A stretch of DNA of 42,761 bases from SIAJ01 sp036266155. Lineage in GTDB: Bacteria; Planctomycetota; Planctomycetia; Gemmatales; Gemmataceae. The notes beneath the pieces were generated by a model that was not told where the DNA came from, searched no databases, and saw only the letters and a list, made by a program, of their open reading frames with translations. Where the stretch lies: assembly GCA_036266155.1 (NCBI GenBank), contig DATANR010000095.1, forward strand, positions 1 to 42,761. The letters run 5' to 3'. Positions within the stretch are counted from its first letter, which is position 1. Every line of letters begins with the position of its first letter. The translations under genes and the position numbers were made by a program. This document shows positions 16,579-24,800 of this stretch, one piece after another.

Positions 16579-18675
16579 CTAACGATCGAACGGACGATTC
16601 TCTTTGCCCAGAATCCGCGTTGGTTCTTCGGCTCGCAGTGGTTGCGACTGCGAGGCACTGCGGGCTTCGAACTTCACGCGCACGTCCCCTGGTACCAGCG
16701 CCTCGGCTTCAACCACGAATGTCAACTCGGCATTGGGCGCCAGTGTATCCACGGTAGGAAACTTCACCGTGAAACAGCGCTTGTCCTTATCCTCGCTGAT
16801 CTTGCCCGTTTGCCCTGGCCCGGTTGCGCGCGTCGCACGCAAGCTCTCGCTCGGCACTTCCGCGGTTATCACAATCGCCTTGGCAACCTGCGTTCCCGCG
16901 TTCTTGACGCGCACCGAATACGTCGTCCGCTGGCCGACGGGGACCGGATCGATCGAGTCCTTGACCGACATTTGCAATGCCGGCACGCCGGCGATTTCTA
17001 TGACGGCTTCCGATGGCTTGGCCGGACTCCACGGTTTCGAGTTGCCGCGATTGGCCGGCTGGGCGGTTATCGTCGCCGTAACTGCTGTCCTGGCAACAGC
17101 ATTGTTGCACATGCCGGTCAACGTGATGGTCCGTTCCTGGCCCGCGGGGGCCGAGCCGAGGTTCCAGACGACCTGCCGTCCCGACGCTTTGCCACCATCG
17201 GAGGCACTGACGAATGAGATTTCCGCGGGAAGCGTAGCTTTTACCTCAATTTTGCCGCTTGCGGCTTCCTCATGATTTTGAACAACTATTTGCCACGTAA
17301 CGGTTTGCCCCACATTGGTTCGCACCGGCCCGTGGATAGTCAGCGCCAGCTGCGGCTCTGTGCTTTCCACTGCTTTTGGTTTCGGAGCTGGGCTATCGGA
17401 GGGTGTTACCTTGCCCGCGAAAGCCGTGACTGCCACAGAACCACTACCGTTCACGCCATCGTCGGATCGGGCGTCCGCCGAAAGTGAATAGAGCCCCGGT
17501 TGATGTGGCCTGACGGTGGCGCGGACCGATTGTTGCTTGCCGCCTGCTGAGCGCGGCAACGTCCAGATGACCGTATCGCCGTCGATCGCCGCCTTTGGCT
17601 CGGTTCGCACGAGGTCGATGCCTTCGGGCAGTTTGGCGGTCAGCGTGACCGGGCCTGAGTCGAGCTTTTCGGTCCCCGCGAGCGTGTACGTCACGGTAGC
17701 GTCTTGTCCAACACTGACTGATTTCGGGGCCACCACGGTCACGTCGAGCTTCGGCGACTTCCACGTGACGCGCGTTTCCGACTTGGAGACAACCGTGAAT
17801 TGGCCCGGCCGATCCGGATCGGGCTTCACGACCTCGATGCCGATGCGATTGGTGCCGGCCGTCGGCACCGGCTGCGTGATGTTCACACGCCCGGAGCCAT
17901 CGTTCCCGAAGACCGTCACCGCTTCGGTCACCGACGCGACCTCGCCGCCGTCCGTGGCCGTCAGTGCAGCCGCCGGTCCGTCGATGATGCGATAGCGCAC
18001 ACGATAGCCCGCAGTCGTGTCGCCGGCACGTGTGATGGTGGTATTGAGCGTGTAATCCCCGCCGGCCCGAGCGGTCACTGGGGCCGGGAAGAGCAAGTTG
18101 CCTTCGACCCAATTCATCTTGGCGTAAACGCGGTTCTTCTCCCAATCATTGATTGCCGGGCAGTAGGCGATGACCGTCGTCTCGCCTTCGACGGCCGAGG
18201 TCACCAGGCACCAAGTTTGCCCAGGCCGGATCGTGAACTCTTCCTTGCCGCGCGTAATGCAGTGCTCGAAATAGTCGGTGTAACTGAACGCGTATTTGTT
18301 ATCGACCTTCATACCGCGGCCCGGCAGGTACCCGCTCTCGTCGACCTCGACAATACTGCCGGGTCCTTCAACCATCCATTCGACGCGCCGCTTGCGCCGC
18401 GGCGTGCCGTCGGCATCGTACACCGTCGCGATAAACACCTGCGAGCCACGGACGGGCGCGGTGCAGAGCTCGGGGCGGACGACCAGGCGGCACGCGTGCG
18501 GATCGAAGTCGTCGAAGTAACCTGGCCCGGGCGGCCGGGCATGCGTCTGCAGCGCCGGATCGCCGGCCGGCAGCAGGTAGGGGAAGTAGCTTGGGCTTCC
18601 CGACAGGCAACCGGCCAGGAGCGCGCAGCCGCTCACCAAGGTGAGGGCGACGACGCATCGAGCGACCGGTTTCAT
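16579..18675 (-). CDS. DUF11 repeat lipoprotein
   Basis: The 698-residue protein starts at ATG 18675 behind GGAGG with a 5-base spacing; the frame is open further upstream but not protein-like. The N-terminus is a lipoprotein signal with lipobox LAGC (Cys23). A segment of about 250 residues follows, with Ig-like strands and the phrase RRVEWMVEGPGSIVEVDESGYLPG. Three or more DUF11/CARDB-like modules come next, recognisable by phrases such as VTVVAPKSVSVGQDATVTYTL, LTIHGPVRTNVGQTVTWQIVVQN and DSIDPVPVGQRTTYSVRVKNAG, each ending in an EVP or LP turn. Such proteins are surface or envelope structures in planctomycetes. It faces the same way as the desaturase, 153 bases upstream. Confidence 0.88.
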   Translation of the reverse strand: MKPVARCVVALTLVSGCALLAGCLSGSPSYFPYLLPAGDPALQTHARPPGPGYFDDFDPHACRLVVRPELCTAPVRGSQVFIATVYDADGTPRRKRRVEWMVEGPGSIVEVDESGYLPGRGMKVDNKYAFSYTDYFEHCITRGKEEFTIRPGQTWCLVTSAVEGETTVIAYCPAINDWEKNRVYAKMNWVEGNLLFPAPVTARAGGDYTLNTTITRAGDTTAGYRVRYRIIDGPAAALTATDGGEVASVTEAVTVFGNDGSGRVNITQPVPTAGTNRIGIEVVKPDPDRPGQFTVVSKSETRVTWKSPKLDVTVVAPKSVSVGQDATVTYTLAGTEKLDSGPVTLTAKLPEGIDLVRTEPKAAIDGDTVIWTLPRSAGGKQQSVRATVRPHQPGLYSLSADARSDDGVNGSGSVAVTAFAGKVTPSDSPAPKPKAVESTEPQLALTIHGPVRTNVGQTVTWQIVVQNHEEAASGKIEVKATLPAEISFVSASDGGKASGRQVVWNLGSAPAGQERTITLTGMCNNAVARTAVTATITAQPANRGNSKPWSPAKPSEAVIEIAGVPALQMSVKDSIDPVPVGQRTTYSVRVKNAGTQVAKAIVITAEVPSESLRATRATGPGQTGKISEDKDKRCFTVKFPTVDTLAPNAELTFVVEAEALVPGDVRVKFEARSASQSQPLRAEEPTRILGKENRPFDR

Positions 18676-18852
18676 GACCGCCTCCGCGGCGCGCGGCTTC
18701 CGCGCGGGCGGCGGGATATACGGCAAACGAGCAGGGCAGGGCAAGGCCAGAACTGAGTAGGGACGTGATGGCGAAAAACGCCGCAATTCATTTGCCCGGC
18801 GCGATTCTCCACACGACAATGCCCACACGTTCGGTCGCCCAGCCGATCGCCC

Positions 18853-18858
18853 GGAGGG
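18853..18858 (+). promoter_or_regulatory. Ribosome binding site that decides the kinase start
   Basis: GGAGGG lies 7 bases before the GTG at 18866 but only 1 base before the in-frame GTG at 18860. The spacing favours 18866, which gives a protein starting MAFNCPNC with the zinc ribbon directly at the N-terminus. Confidence 0.6.
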
Positions 18859-18865
18859 TGTGCCC

Positions 18866-21619
18866 GTGGCCTTCAATTGCCCAAATTGCCAGTTCCGCAT
18901 CGGTCCCAAAACTTCTCCGAAGCCGGGCAAATACACGCCGACTTGCCCCAAATGCTCATTAAAGTTCGCGCTGGTCGTGCCGGCCGACGCTGGCGCCGAG
19001 TGGATCACACGCAAATTGGCGGAGGCGGAGCCTGCCAAACCCGCACCGAAGCCGGCGCCGGCGAAGCCGATGGACACCACCGAAGTGACGGGCGACTTCG
19101 GCCGCGGGACGGTCGGCGACCAGACCGAAGCCACCGGCGACTTTGGATCGCCGCTGGCGAAAGACGACCAGACGGCGATCCATGCGTCGTCGCCGGCGGT
19201 TGAAGATCAGACGGCCGCGTTCGGCACTGCGAACAAGACCGAGGTTGGCAACGACGCCACTATCGCCCCGGAGTCGCCCGCCAAGAAACCGAAGCCCCGC
19301 AAGGTCGCCGACACACAGGTCGACATTCCGAACACGCTCGGCGGCTACGAAGTGGTCAAGGAACTCGGTCGCGGTGGCATGGGCGCGGTCTATCTCGCAC
19401 GCCAGGTGTCGCTCGATCGACCGGTCGCGCTCAAAGTGATGAACGCGAAATGGGCCAAGGATCCGATTTTCCTGGCCCGCTTCACGCGTGAAGCCTTTGC
19501 GGCGGCCCAGCTCGTTCACCACAATGTCGTGCAGATCTACGACATCGGCGAGCAGGAGGGGATCAACTTCTTCAGCATGGAGTTCGTCGAGGGCCGATCG
19601 CTCGGCGACATGTTGAAGAAGGACGGCAAGGTCGACGTCGAAGCCGCCGTCGGGCACGTCATCCAGGCCGCCCGCGGCCTCAAGTTTGCCCACGATCGCG
19701 GCATGGTCCACCGCGACGTGAAGCCCGACAATCTGATGCTCAATGTCCACGGCATCGTCAAGGTGGCCGACCTTGGACTGGTCAAGACGGCCGCGATGAG
19801 CCGGGCCGACGACGCGCTGGCCGAGCACAACACCGATCCGGATTTTCAACGATCTAATTCCGGCCTGCGCTCATTGCCATCGGACATTACGCTCGCGCAC
19901 TCGGCAATGGGCTCGCCCGGCTACATGTCGCCGGAACAATGCCAAGATGCAGCCGCCGTCGATCCGCGTGCCGATATCTATTCGCTCGGCTGCACGCTCT
20001 ACGCGCTGCTTGCCGGCCGTCCGCCGTTCAGCGGCGGCAATGTCTTCGACGTAATGGCCAAGCACGCCTCCGAACCGCCCGCGCCGATTGCCGGCGTCGC
20101 CAAGGAGGTCAACGCGGTAGTGATGAAGGCGCTCGCCAAGAAGCCGGACGACCGCCAGCAATCGATGGACGAGTTCATCGCCGATCTTGAACGCCTTCTG
20201 CCTGACAAGGGCGCCGCGGCCAAGCCGACGGAGGAACATCTTGGTATTCTCGAAGCCACGGTGCGCCGATTTCAAACGGCGTCGATGGCGAAGATTCGCA
20301 AGGCTTTACTGGGCGCTTTCTTCCTCGGTTCGCTGATCGCGGCCGTCATTGGCATCATCCTCGGAAGCTGGCTGGTGACGGGCGGCGTTGTCGCTTTGGT
20401 ACTCGAGACGATGGTCGCTTACTTCTTTGTCGATGGGATCTTTGGCAAGTCGTACTTGTTCCGCCGGGCTCGCGAATGGGCGTCCGGTGCGCGCATCACG
20501 GATTGGGCCATGGGCATCCTGGGCCTGATCGTATTCATCGCGGTCATGTGGCTGATCGGCCTGCACTGGGTCGGCTGCGGAACCGCGGCCGTCGCCGTGG
20601 TATCGGCGCTCGTATTCCATTTCGCCATCGATAAGGCGCTCGCCAATCAGCGACGCGCCGCCGTCATGGACTGCGAGCACATGCTCAAGCGTCTGCGCAT
20701 CGCCGGCATGGATGAGGAGGCTCTGCGTTTGTTCGTCGCCAAGAACGCCGGCCAGAGTTGGGAGGGCTTCTTCGAAGCCCTATTCGGCTTCGAGGGCAAG
20801 TTAGCGCTGCGGCCGACGGTCGAGGAGCAGGCCGGGAATCGATTGCCACATTACGCCGGCTGGCGCGAACCACTGCTGGCTCGCTTCGAGCGTGCCCAAC
20901 AAGCCCGCCGTGATGCTCACGCTCGCAAACTGTTGCAAAAGGTGGAGTCCAAAAAGCTGCAAGCTCAGGGCGTCGATAAGAACGCGGCCGAGGCGCAGGC
21001 CCGCGACGAGGCGGCGGTGCTCGTCGAGAAAGCGGCCGAGATCAAAGCGTCACGCAAGAAGCCGATCAGCGTCAAGTCGATGCTGGCGACGGCCCCGAAG
21101 CCGGCCAAGCGCCCACCGCAGCCGGCGAGCTACCACATGAGCAAGTTGATCGACACGATCCTCGGCTGGAAAGTGCGCTTCGTCGTGGCCATCATCTTGA
21201 TTGCGCTGGGCGCACTCTGGGTCAATGGTCAGGTCAGTTTGAGCAAGTTCGAGCACGCGGTCGGCAATGTCGCCGGCGCGGAGACGTCAACCGATACGCA
21301 AAAGGCCGCCAAGCAAGCGGCCGGCTCACTGGCGGTCGTCCTCGGAAGAGATCAGCACCTGAAGATCCCAATCGTCGGCCATTTCCTCACCTGGGCTGAC
21401 AGCCTCAATCCCCTTGTTGCCGGCCTGATAATTCTGCTGTCGACGCTTAATGGCCGCATGTTGGGGATCGTGCTTCAGCTGGTTGGCGCTACCATCACAC
21501 TCCTGGGACATCAATTTGGCGTGATCCCGGCCATCGGTCCGATTGAACCGCATCAACTAACCATGATCCTTGGCCTGGTGTTTGCTGTCGCCGGAGTTGT
21601 TGTCGCGCGTCGACAATGA
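18866..21619 (+). CDS. Membrane-anchored Ser/Thr protein kinase with N-terminal zinc ribbon
   Basis: The 917-residue protein begins with a zinc ribbon (Cys5, Cys8, Cys27, Cys30). About 125 residues of Ala/Pro/Asp-rich linker follow, with repeated phrases of the type DQTxATGDFG. The Hanks-type kinase domain spans about 160-450: glycine loop GRGGMGAVYLA, Lys190 in VALKVMN, catalytic HRDVKPDNLM (Asp284), and DLG at 302-304 in place of DFG. SPGYMSPEQ, DIYSLGCTLYALLAGRPPF and a closing segment complete it. All catalytic residues are present, so it should be active. After the kinase come two pairs of membrane helices (about 475-520 and 545-595), a charged coiled region, and further helices near the C-terminus. 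The intramembrane second half is not a known sensor. It precedes a HEAT-repeat gene. Confidence 0.92.
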   Translation: MAFNCPNCQFRIGPKTSPKPGKYTPTCPKCSLKFALVVPADAGAEWITRKLAEAEPAKPAPKPAPAKPMDTTEVTGDFGRGTVGDQTEATGDFGSPLAKDDQTAIHASSPAVEDQTAAFGTANKTEVGNDATIAPESPAKKPKPRKVADTQVDIPNTLGGYEVVKELGRGGMGAVYLARQVSLDRPVALKVMNAKWAKDPIFLARFTREAFAAAQLVHHNVVQIYDIGEQEGINFFSMEFVEGRSLGDMLKKDGKVDVEAAVGHVIQAARGLKFAHDRGMVHRDVKPDNLMLNVHGIVKVADLGLVKTAAMSRADDALAEHNTDPDFQRSNSGLRSLPSDITLAHSAMGSPGYMSPEQCQDAAAVDPRADIYSLGCTLYALLAGRPPFSGGNVFDVMAKHASEPPAPIAGVAKEVNAVVMKALAKKPDDRQQSMDEFIADLERLLPDKGAAAKPTEEHLGILEATVRRFQTASMAKIRKALLGAFFLGSLIAAVIGIILGSWLVTGGVVALVLETMVAYFFVDGIFGKSYLFRRAREWASGARITDWAMGILGLIVFIAVMWLIGLHWVGCGTAAVAVVSALVFHFAIDKALANQRRAAVMDCEHMLKRLRIAGMDEEALRLFVAKNAGQSWEGFFEALFGFEGKLALRPTVEEQAGNRLPHYAGWREPLLARFERAQQARRDAHARKLLQKVESKKLQAQGVDKNAAEAQARDEAAVLVEKAAEIKASRKKPISVKSMLATAPKPAKRPPQPASYHMSKLIDTILGWKVRFVVAIILIALGALWVNGQVSLSKFEHAVGNVAGAETSTDTQKAAKQAAGSLAVVLGRDQHLKIPIVGHFLTWADSLNPLVAGLIILLSTLNGRMLGIVLQLVGATITLLGHQFGVIPAIGPIEPHQLTMILGLVFAVAGVVVARRQ

Positions 21620-21793
21620 CGGACGTACAATCGTTTCGGTCGCAAGCGCAAAACTTTGCCGATGGCGGGAGATGTACGCCTTGTGCCGGAAATATGTGCT
21701 AAGAGTGTGGGATACATCGCCCACCCCGCCGAATGGAACCACTTGGGGAGTTGAGTCATTCCAGCCGCCCCTCCACGCCCTGCCGAACGTGCC

Positions 21794-22462
21794 ATGCCCG
21801 CCGCGATGAATCCGTATGCGCTGATCCGCCGGATCATCGTCGCCGCGTTGACCGGCACTCTTCCCGACGAATATCGGGACGACTCCGTCCAGATTCTGAC
21901 GCAAGCGCTCGCCGCGCCTGACGATGACGTCCGTGCGATGGCCGTGATCGGTCTCGGCGAACTCGGCGCCGGATCAGCCTCGGCAGTGGTGCCGGCGCTG
22001 ACCGGCGCCATCCACGATGGCAACGAGCAGGTCCGTCGCCGGGCTGTGCGCTCGTTGGGCGACTTGGGCCCAGCGTCTCTACCGGCCCTGCCGCACCTGA
22101 TCTCCGCGCTCCGCGATCCAACCACTTGCGTCCGCCTCGAAGCGATGTCCGCCCTCGGTCGGATCGGTCCCGAGGCCGACCCCGCGATTCCATATCTCGT
22201 TTCGCTGTTGTCCGACGAAGAGACGCGTGTGCGGACCGTGGCGGGCGCCACGCTCAAGAAGATTGGCTCGGAGTCGATTCCCTATCTCGTCGAAGCCATG
22301 GGCGACGCGGATGCCATCCTCCGCGAGCGTGCGGCCTTGCTCCTCGGCCAAATGCACGCGACGGACGACGATTCGATCGAGGCGCTGCTCGAAGCCTTGT
22401 CGGATTTCGATGAAGACGTCCGACACGCCGCTCGACAGGCGCTGCAATTGATTGAAGCGTAG
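21794..22462 (+). CDS. HEAT-repeat protein
   Basis: The 222-residue protein consists almost entirely of about six HEAT/PBS-lyase-type repeats of roughly 31 residues. Each pairs two helices around phrases such as DDDVRAMAVIGLGELG, NEQVRRRAVRSLGDLG, TTCVRLEAMSALGRIG, ETRVRTVAGATLKKIG and DEDVRHAARQAL. Such proteins are scaffolds for protein contacts. It has no signal peptide. A second ATG at 21806 could be the true start. It lies 174 bases downstream of the kinase in the same direction, so it may be a partner of that kinase, which is inference only. Confidence 0.85.
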   Translation: MPAAMNPYALIRRIIVAALTGTLPDEYRDDSVQILTQALAAPDDDVRAMAVIGLGELGAGSASAVVPALTGAIHDGNEQVRRRAVRSLGDLGPASLPALPHLISALRDPTTCVRLEAMSALGRIGPEADPAIPYLVSLLSDEETRVRTVAGATLKKIGSESIPYLVEAMGDADAILRERAALLLGQMHATDDDSIEALLEALSDFDEDVRHAARQALQLIEA

Positions 22463-22474
22463 GTTCAGGCGTGT

Positions 22475-22487
22475 CGGCCGAAGGCCG
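22475..22487. repeat. Short hairpin CGGCC-GAA-GGCCG between convergent genes
   Basis: This 13-base palindrome with GAA centre follows the HEAT-repeat stop codon by 12 bases and has the same 3-nt-centre design as the palindromes at 470-678. It may be the terminator for this gene. Confidence 0.5.
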
Positions 22488-22577
22488 CGTAGCCACAAGC
22501 TGGCAGGTGTCGCCTAGGAGTACCCGGAAAGAACGGGATCGGCACCAACAATTCGCCGAGACGAAAGGGCGCGGTTG

Positions 22578-24386
22578 CTATTCCGCCACAATCACCAACT
22601 TCACCGCCGTCCCCTCTTTCGGCAGCACTGTCGAATCCGTCTCTAGTTTGAAATTCGGCTCGTCCTTCATCGTGAGCTGGCTCTGCAGCACGCAGCAATC
22701 CGTCACTGGGAAGATCGACAGGAACGTGCCAGTCAGGTCCGCGCCATAAACCTTGTCGTCCTTCTCCGGGTCGGGCTGTTTCTGGATCGAACCCGTGAAG
22801 TACCATTTTAACGCGGACATTGACTTGCCCGAGTCGATGTGCATCAGGCACCTCTCGACCGGCACACGTTCCAGTTTGCCGTCCTTGCCCGGCAACTCGA
22901 TGTATACCTTCAGCTCCGGCCCGACCGCCTGCTGACCTTCGCCGTACGCCGGCTTGCCGGGTTTCAGGCCCAGTGATTCGAGCGCCTTGTGCACGTCGCT
23001 CGGCCGCACTCCCTTGAAGGTCAACACCGTCTCGTGCGCCTTTTGGCCGCGCGGGGCCGGGTAGGTGCCGATCACCTCGATCGGGTATCGTTGATCCAGG
23101 TTCGGCAACTTCCGCAAGGCGACGACGCCCGCCACCGTCACCGTCTTCTTGGCCTTGTCCACCTTGAGCGCATCCGGATCGCGCGGCTCCTCGACCACGG
23201 GCGTCACCGGCACGACGGGCTCCTTGGTGTTTGCGGCAATCGCTGGGGTGTTGGTCTTTTTCTTGGGTGCCGCGGGCAAGGGATATTGGGCGATCAATTC
23301 GAGATCCATGTACAGGTCCGAGCTGCCCTGTTTGTTCTTGACGAGCACTGCGATCAGGTTCCTGCCGGGCTTGAGCACCTTGATGGGCACCTCGGCTTCG
23401 CGGTTCCAGTACGCGAACTCGTGGTCCTCCTCCGGATCCTTGTCAACCAACTTGCCGTTGACGAAAACGCTCGCCGTGTCGTCGCTGGCCACGCCGATGC
23501 GAAAGATCACGCCCTTGTGTTCGAGCAACTCGGCGGGCACTTCGACTTGCCGCCGAAACAGAAAGTCTTGGCCTTCCTCCTTGATCGTGGTGCCCTTGCG
23601 CTTGTCGATTTCCTCTTCGCCGTAACCGATGGGCGCCTTGCCCGCGGACCATTTGGAGTCGTCGAACGTCGGCTCGATCCATTTGCCGCCAGTGGCGCCG
23701 GCCTTCTTCACGGAGATGTATTTCCACGGCCCCGTGCTGGCAGCCATCAGTTCGATGCTCTTGAACTCTTCAACCACGTCGCCATCGCCGCCGAAGCCAA
23801 CAAAATCCTTCTTGGGGTCGTAGTCGAGTTTCTTCAAACTCGCTTTCATCCGTTGGAGCTTCCCCTTACGCTGGTGGAGTTGCTCTTTGCTGCCGTCGGC
23901 CAGGCACGTGGCGATTACTTCTTCGCCCTTCAGCATCCGCGTGCAGAGGTCGGCCAGCTTGTCGGGGTCGCCATAGAAGGTACGCAACAGGAACGGTTCG
24001 GCGTGCGACATGCCCCACCAGTCGCCTTCCTTGTAGCACTGATACCAGTAGGTGCCGATGCACGTCTCGCTCGCCTCCGCGTTGTACATGAACACGGCCT
24101 TCTTGCCGACTTCAGCCCAGGCCATCACGTTCTTCCATTCGCGCTCGTGAAAGCCGCGCTTGCCGATGTTGTGCTTGATCTCGGCCGCCGTGCTCTTGCC
24201 TTTGATGTCCGCGACCTTCTTGAAGATGAGCAGGCCCTTGTCCGTGTTGATTTTCGTGAGTTCGATGAGGACGACGTTCGTCGACTCATGGACGCACTTG
24301 CCGAGTGAATGCGGCGCCTCGATGTACGCCTGGGCCGGCAAGGCGAACGCAAGCAAGGGCAGGGCGGCCAAGATGGTGCGGCACAT
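22578..24386 (-). CDS. Secreted protein with galactose-binding-like and YdjY domains
   Basis: The 602-residue protein starts at ATG 24386 with a signal peptide (residues 1-20, ending ALPAQA). Residues about 20-190 form an all-alpha/beta N-terminal region with paired cysteines (SETCIGTYWYQCYKEGDWWGM). Residues 215-380 fit a galactose-binding-like jelly roll of the kind fused to glycosidases: WIEPTFDDSKWSAGKAPIGYG, FLFRRQVEVP, VASDDTASVFVNGKLV and LKPGRNLIAV. Residues 415-600 match the YdjY domain: VDKAKKTVTVAGVVALR, HETVLTFKGVRPSDVHKALESLGLKPGKP and ALKWYFTGS. The YdjY function is unknown; it is frequent in planctomycetes. A Pro/Lys/Val-rich linker separates the last two domains. Confidence 0.82.
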   Translation of the reverse strand: MCRTILAALPLLAFALPAQAYIEAPHSLGKCVHESTNVVLIELTKINTDKGLLIFKKVADIKGKSTAAEIKHNIGKRGFHEREWKNVMAWAEVGKKAVFMYNAEASETCIGTYWYQCYKEGDWWGMSHAEPFLLRTFYGDPDKLADLCTRMLKGEEVIATCLADGSKEQLHQRKGKLQRMKASLKKLDYDPKKDFVGFGGDGDVVEEFKSIELMAASTGPWKYISVKKAGATGGKWIEPTFDDSKWSAGKAPIGYGEEEIDKRKGTTIKEEGQDFLFRRQVEVPAELLEHKGVIFRIGVASDDTASVFVNGKLVDKDPEEDHEFAYWNREAEVPIKVLKPGRNLIAVLVKNKQGSSDLYMDLELIAQYPLPAAPKKKTNTPAIAANTKEPVVPVTPVVEEPRDPDALKVDKAKKTVTVAGVVALRKLPNLDQRYPIEVIGTYPAPRGQKAHETVLTFKGVRPSDVHKALESLGLKPGKPAYGEGQQAVGPELKVYIELPGKDGKLERVPVERCLMHIDSGKSMSALKWYFTGSIQKQPDPEKDDKVYGADLTGTFLSIFPVTDCCVLQSQLTMKDEPNFKLETDSTVLPKEGTAVKLVIVAE

Positions 24387-24800
24387 GGATGGGACCCGGA
24401 AACGCGGCAGGGCGGCCGCTGGGTGGCGAACGGACTTCTGGCGGATTGTAACCAGACACGCAACGCTTGGGAAACACCTGTTACTTGTTAGCCACACGTT
24501 TCGGCGGAGCCGTTTCGTTTCTCGCTGTCATCCAAAGCGTGATCGAAATAATATGATCGTGCAATTGTCAGTTTGCTTGGATCTTCCACAAGTCATTATT
24601 GCCAAACTGTTTATATGCTGCAGAGTTTCGGTTGCGTTTCATCGCAACCGCGCGACAAGCGCGTCCGGGTTTCGTTTCCGGGGTGTGTCACTTCGTGAAC
24701 GAATCAAAGTCGTGGGCCCGTTCCGTTGCCCTTGTATCTTTTTCACGCGGTCCCTATTGTCCCCGCGCCTCCAGGTTCGCCTGGTCCACCGCTCGCAAGG
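24387..24800. other. Divergent intergenic region with a small hairpin
   Basis: This gap of about 414 bases separates two divergent secreted-protein genes and is more AT-rich than its surroundings around 24540-24620, so both promoters are probably here. A stem of 8 bases (CGGTTGCG at 24629-24636, CGCAACCG at 24643-24650) with the loop TTTCAT is visible. No convincing -35/-10 pair, RNA gene or small gene was found. Confidence 0.45.

Noticed and set aside
16096..17217. Plus-strand frame overlapping the desaturase and DUF11 genes
   Set aside because: It spans the ends of two supported genes on the opposite strand and has no recognisable motif.
22989..24308. Plus-strand frame of about 439 residues opposite the YdjY-domain gene
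   Set aside because: It is a shadow frame; the minus strand has the signal peptide and domains.
24540..24620. Promoter pairs such as TTGCTT with CATTAT in the AT-rich gap
   Set aside because: The spacing is 15 bases and neither box is close to consensus, so no specific promoter is called.
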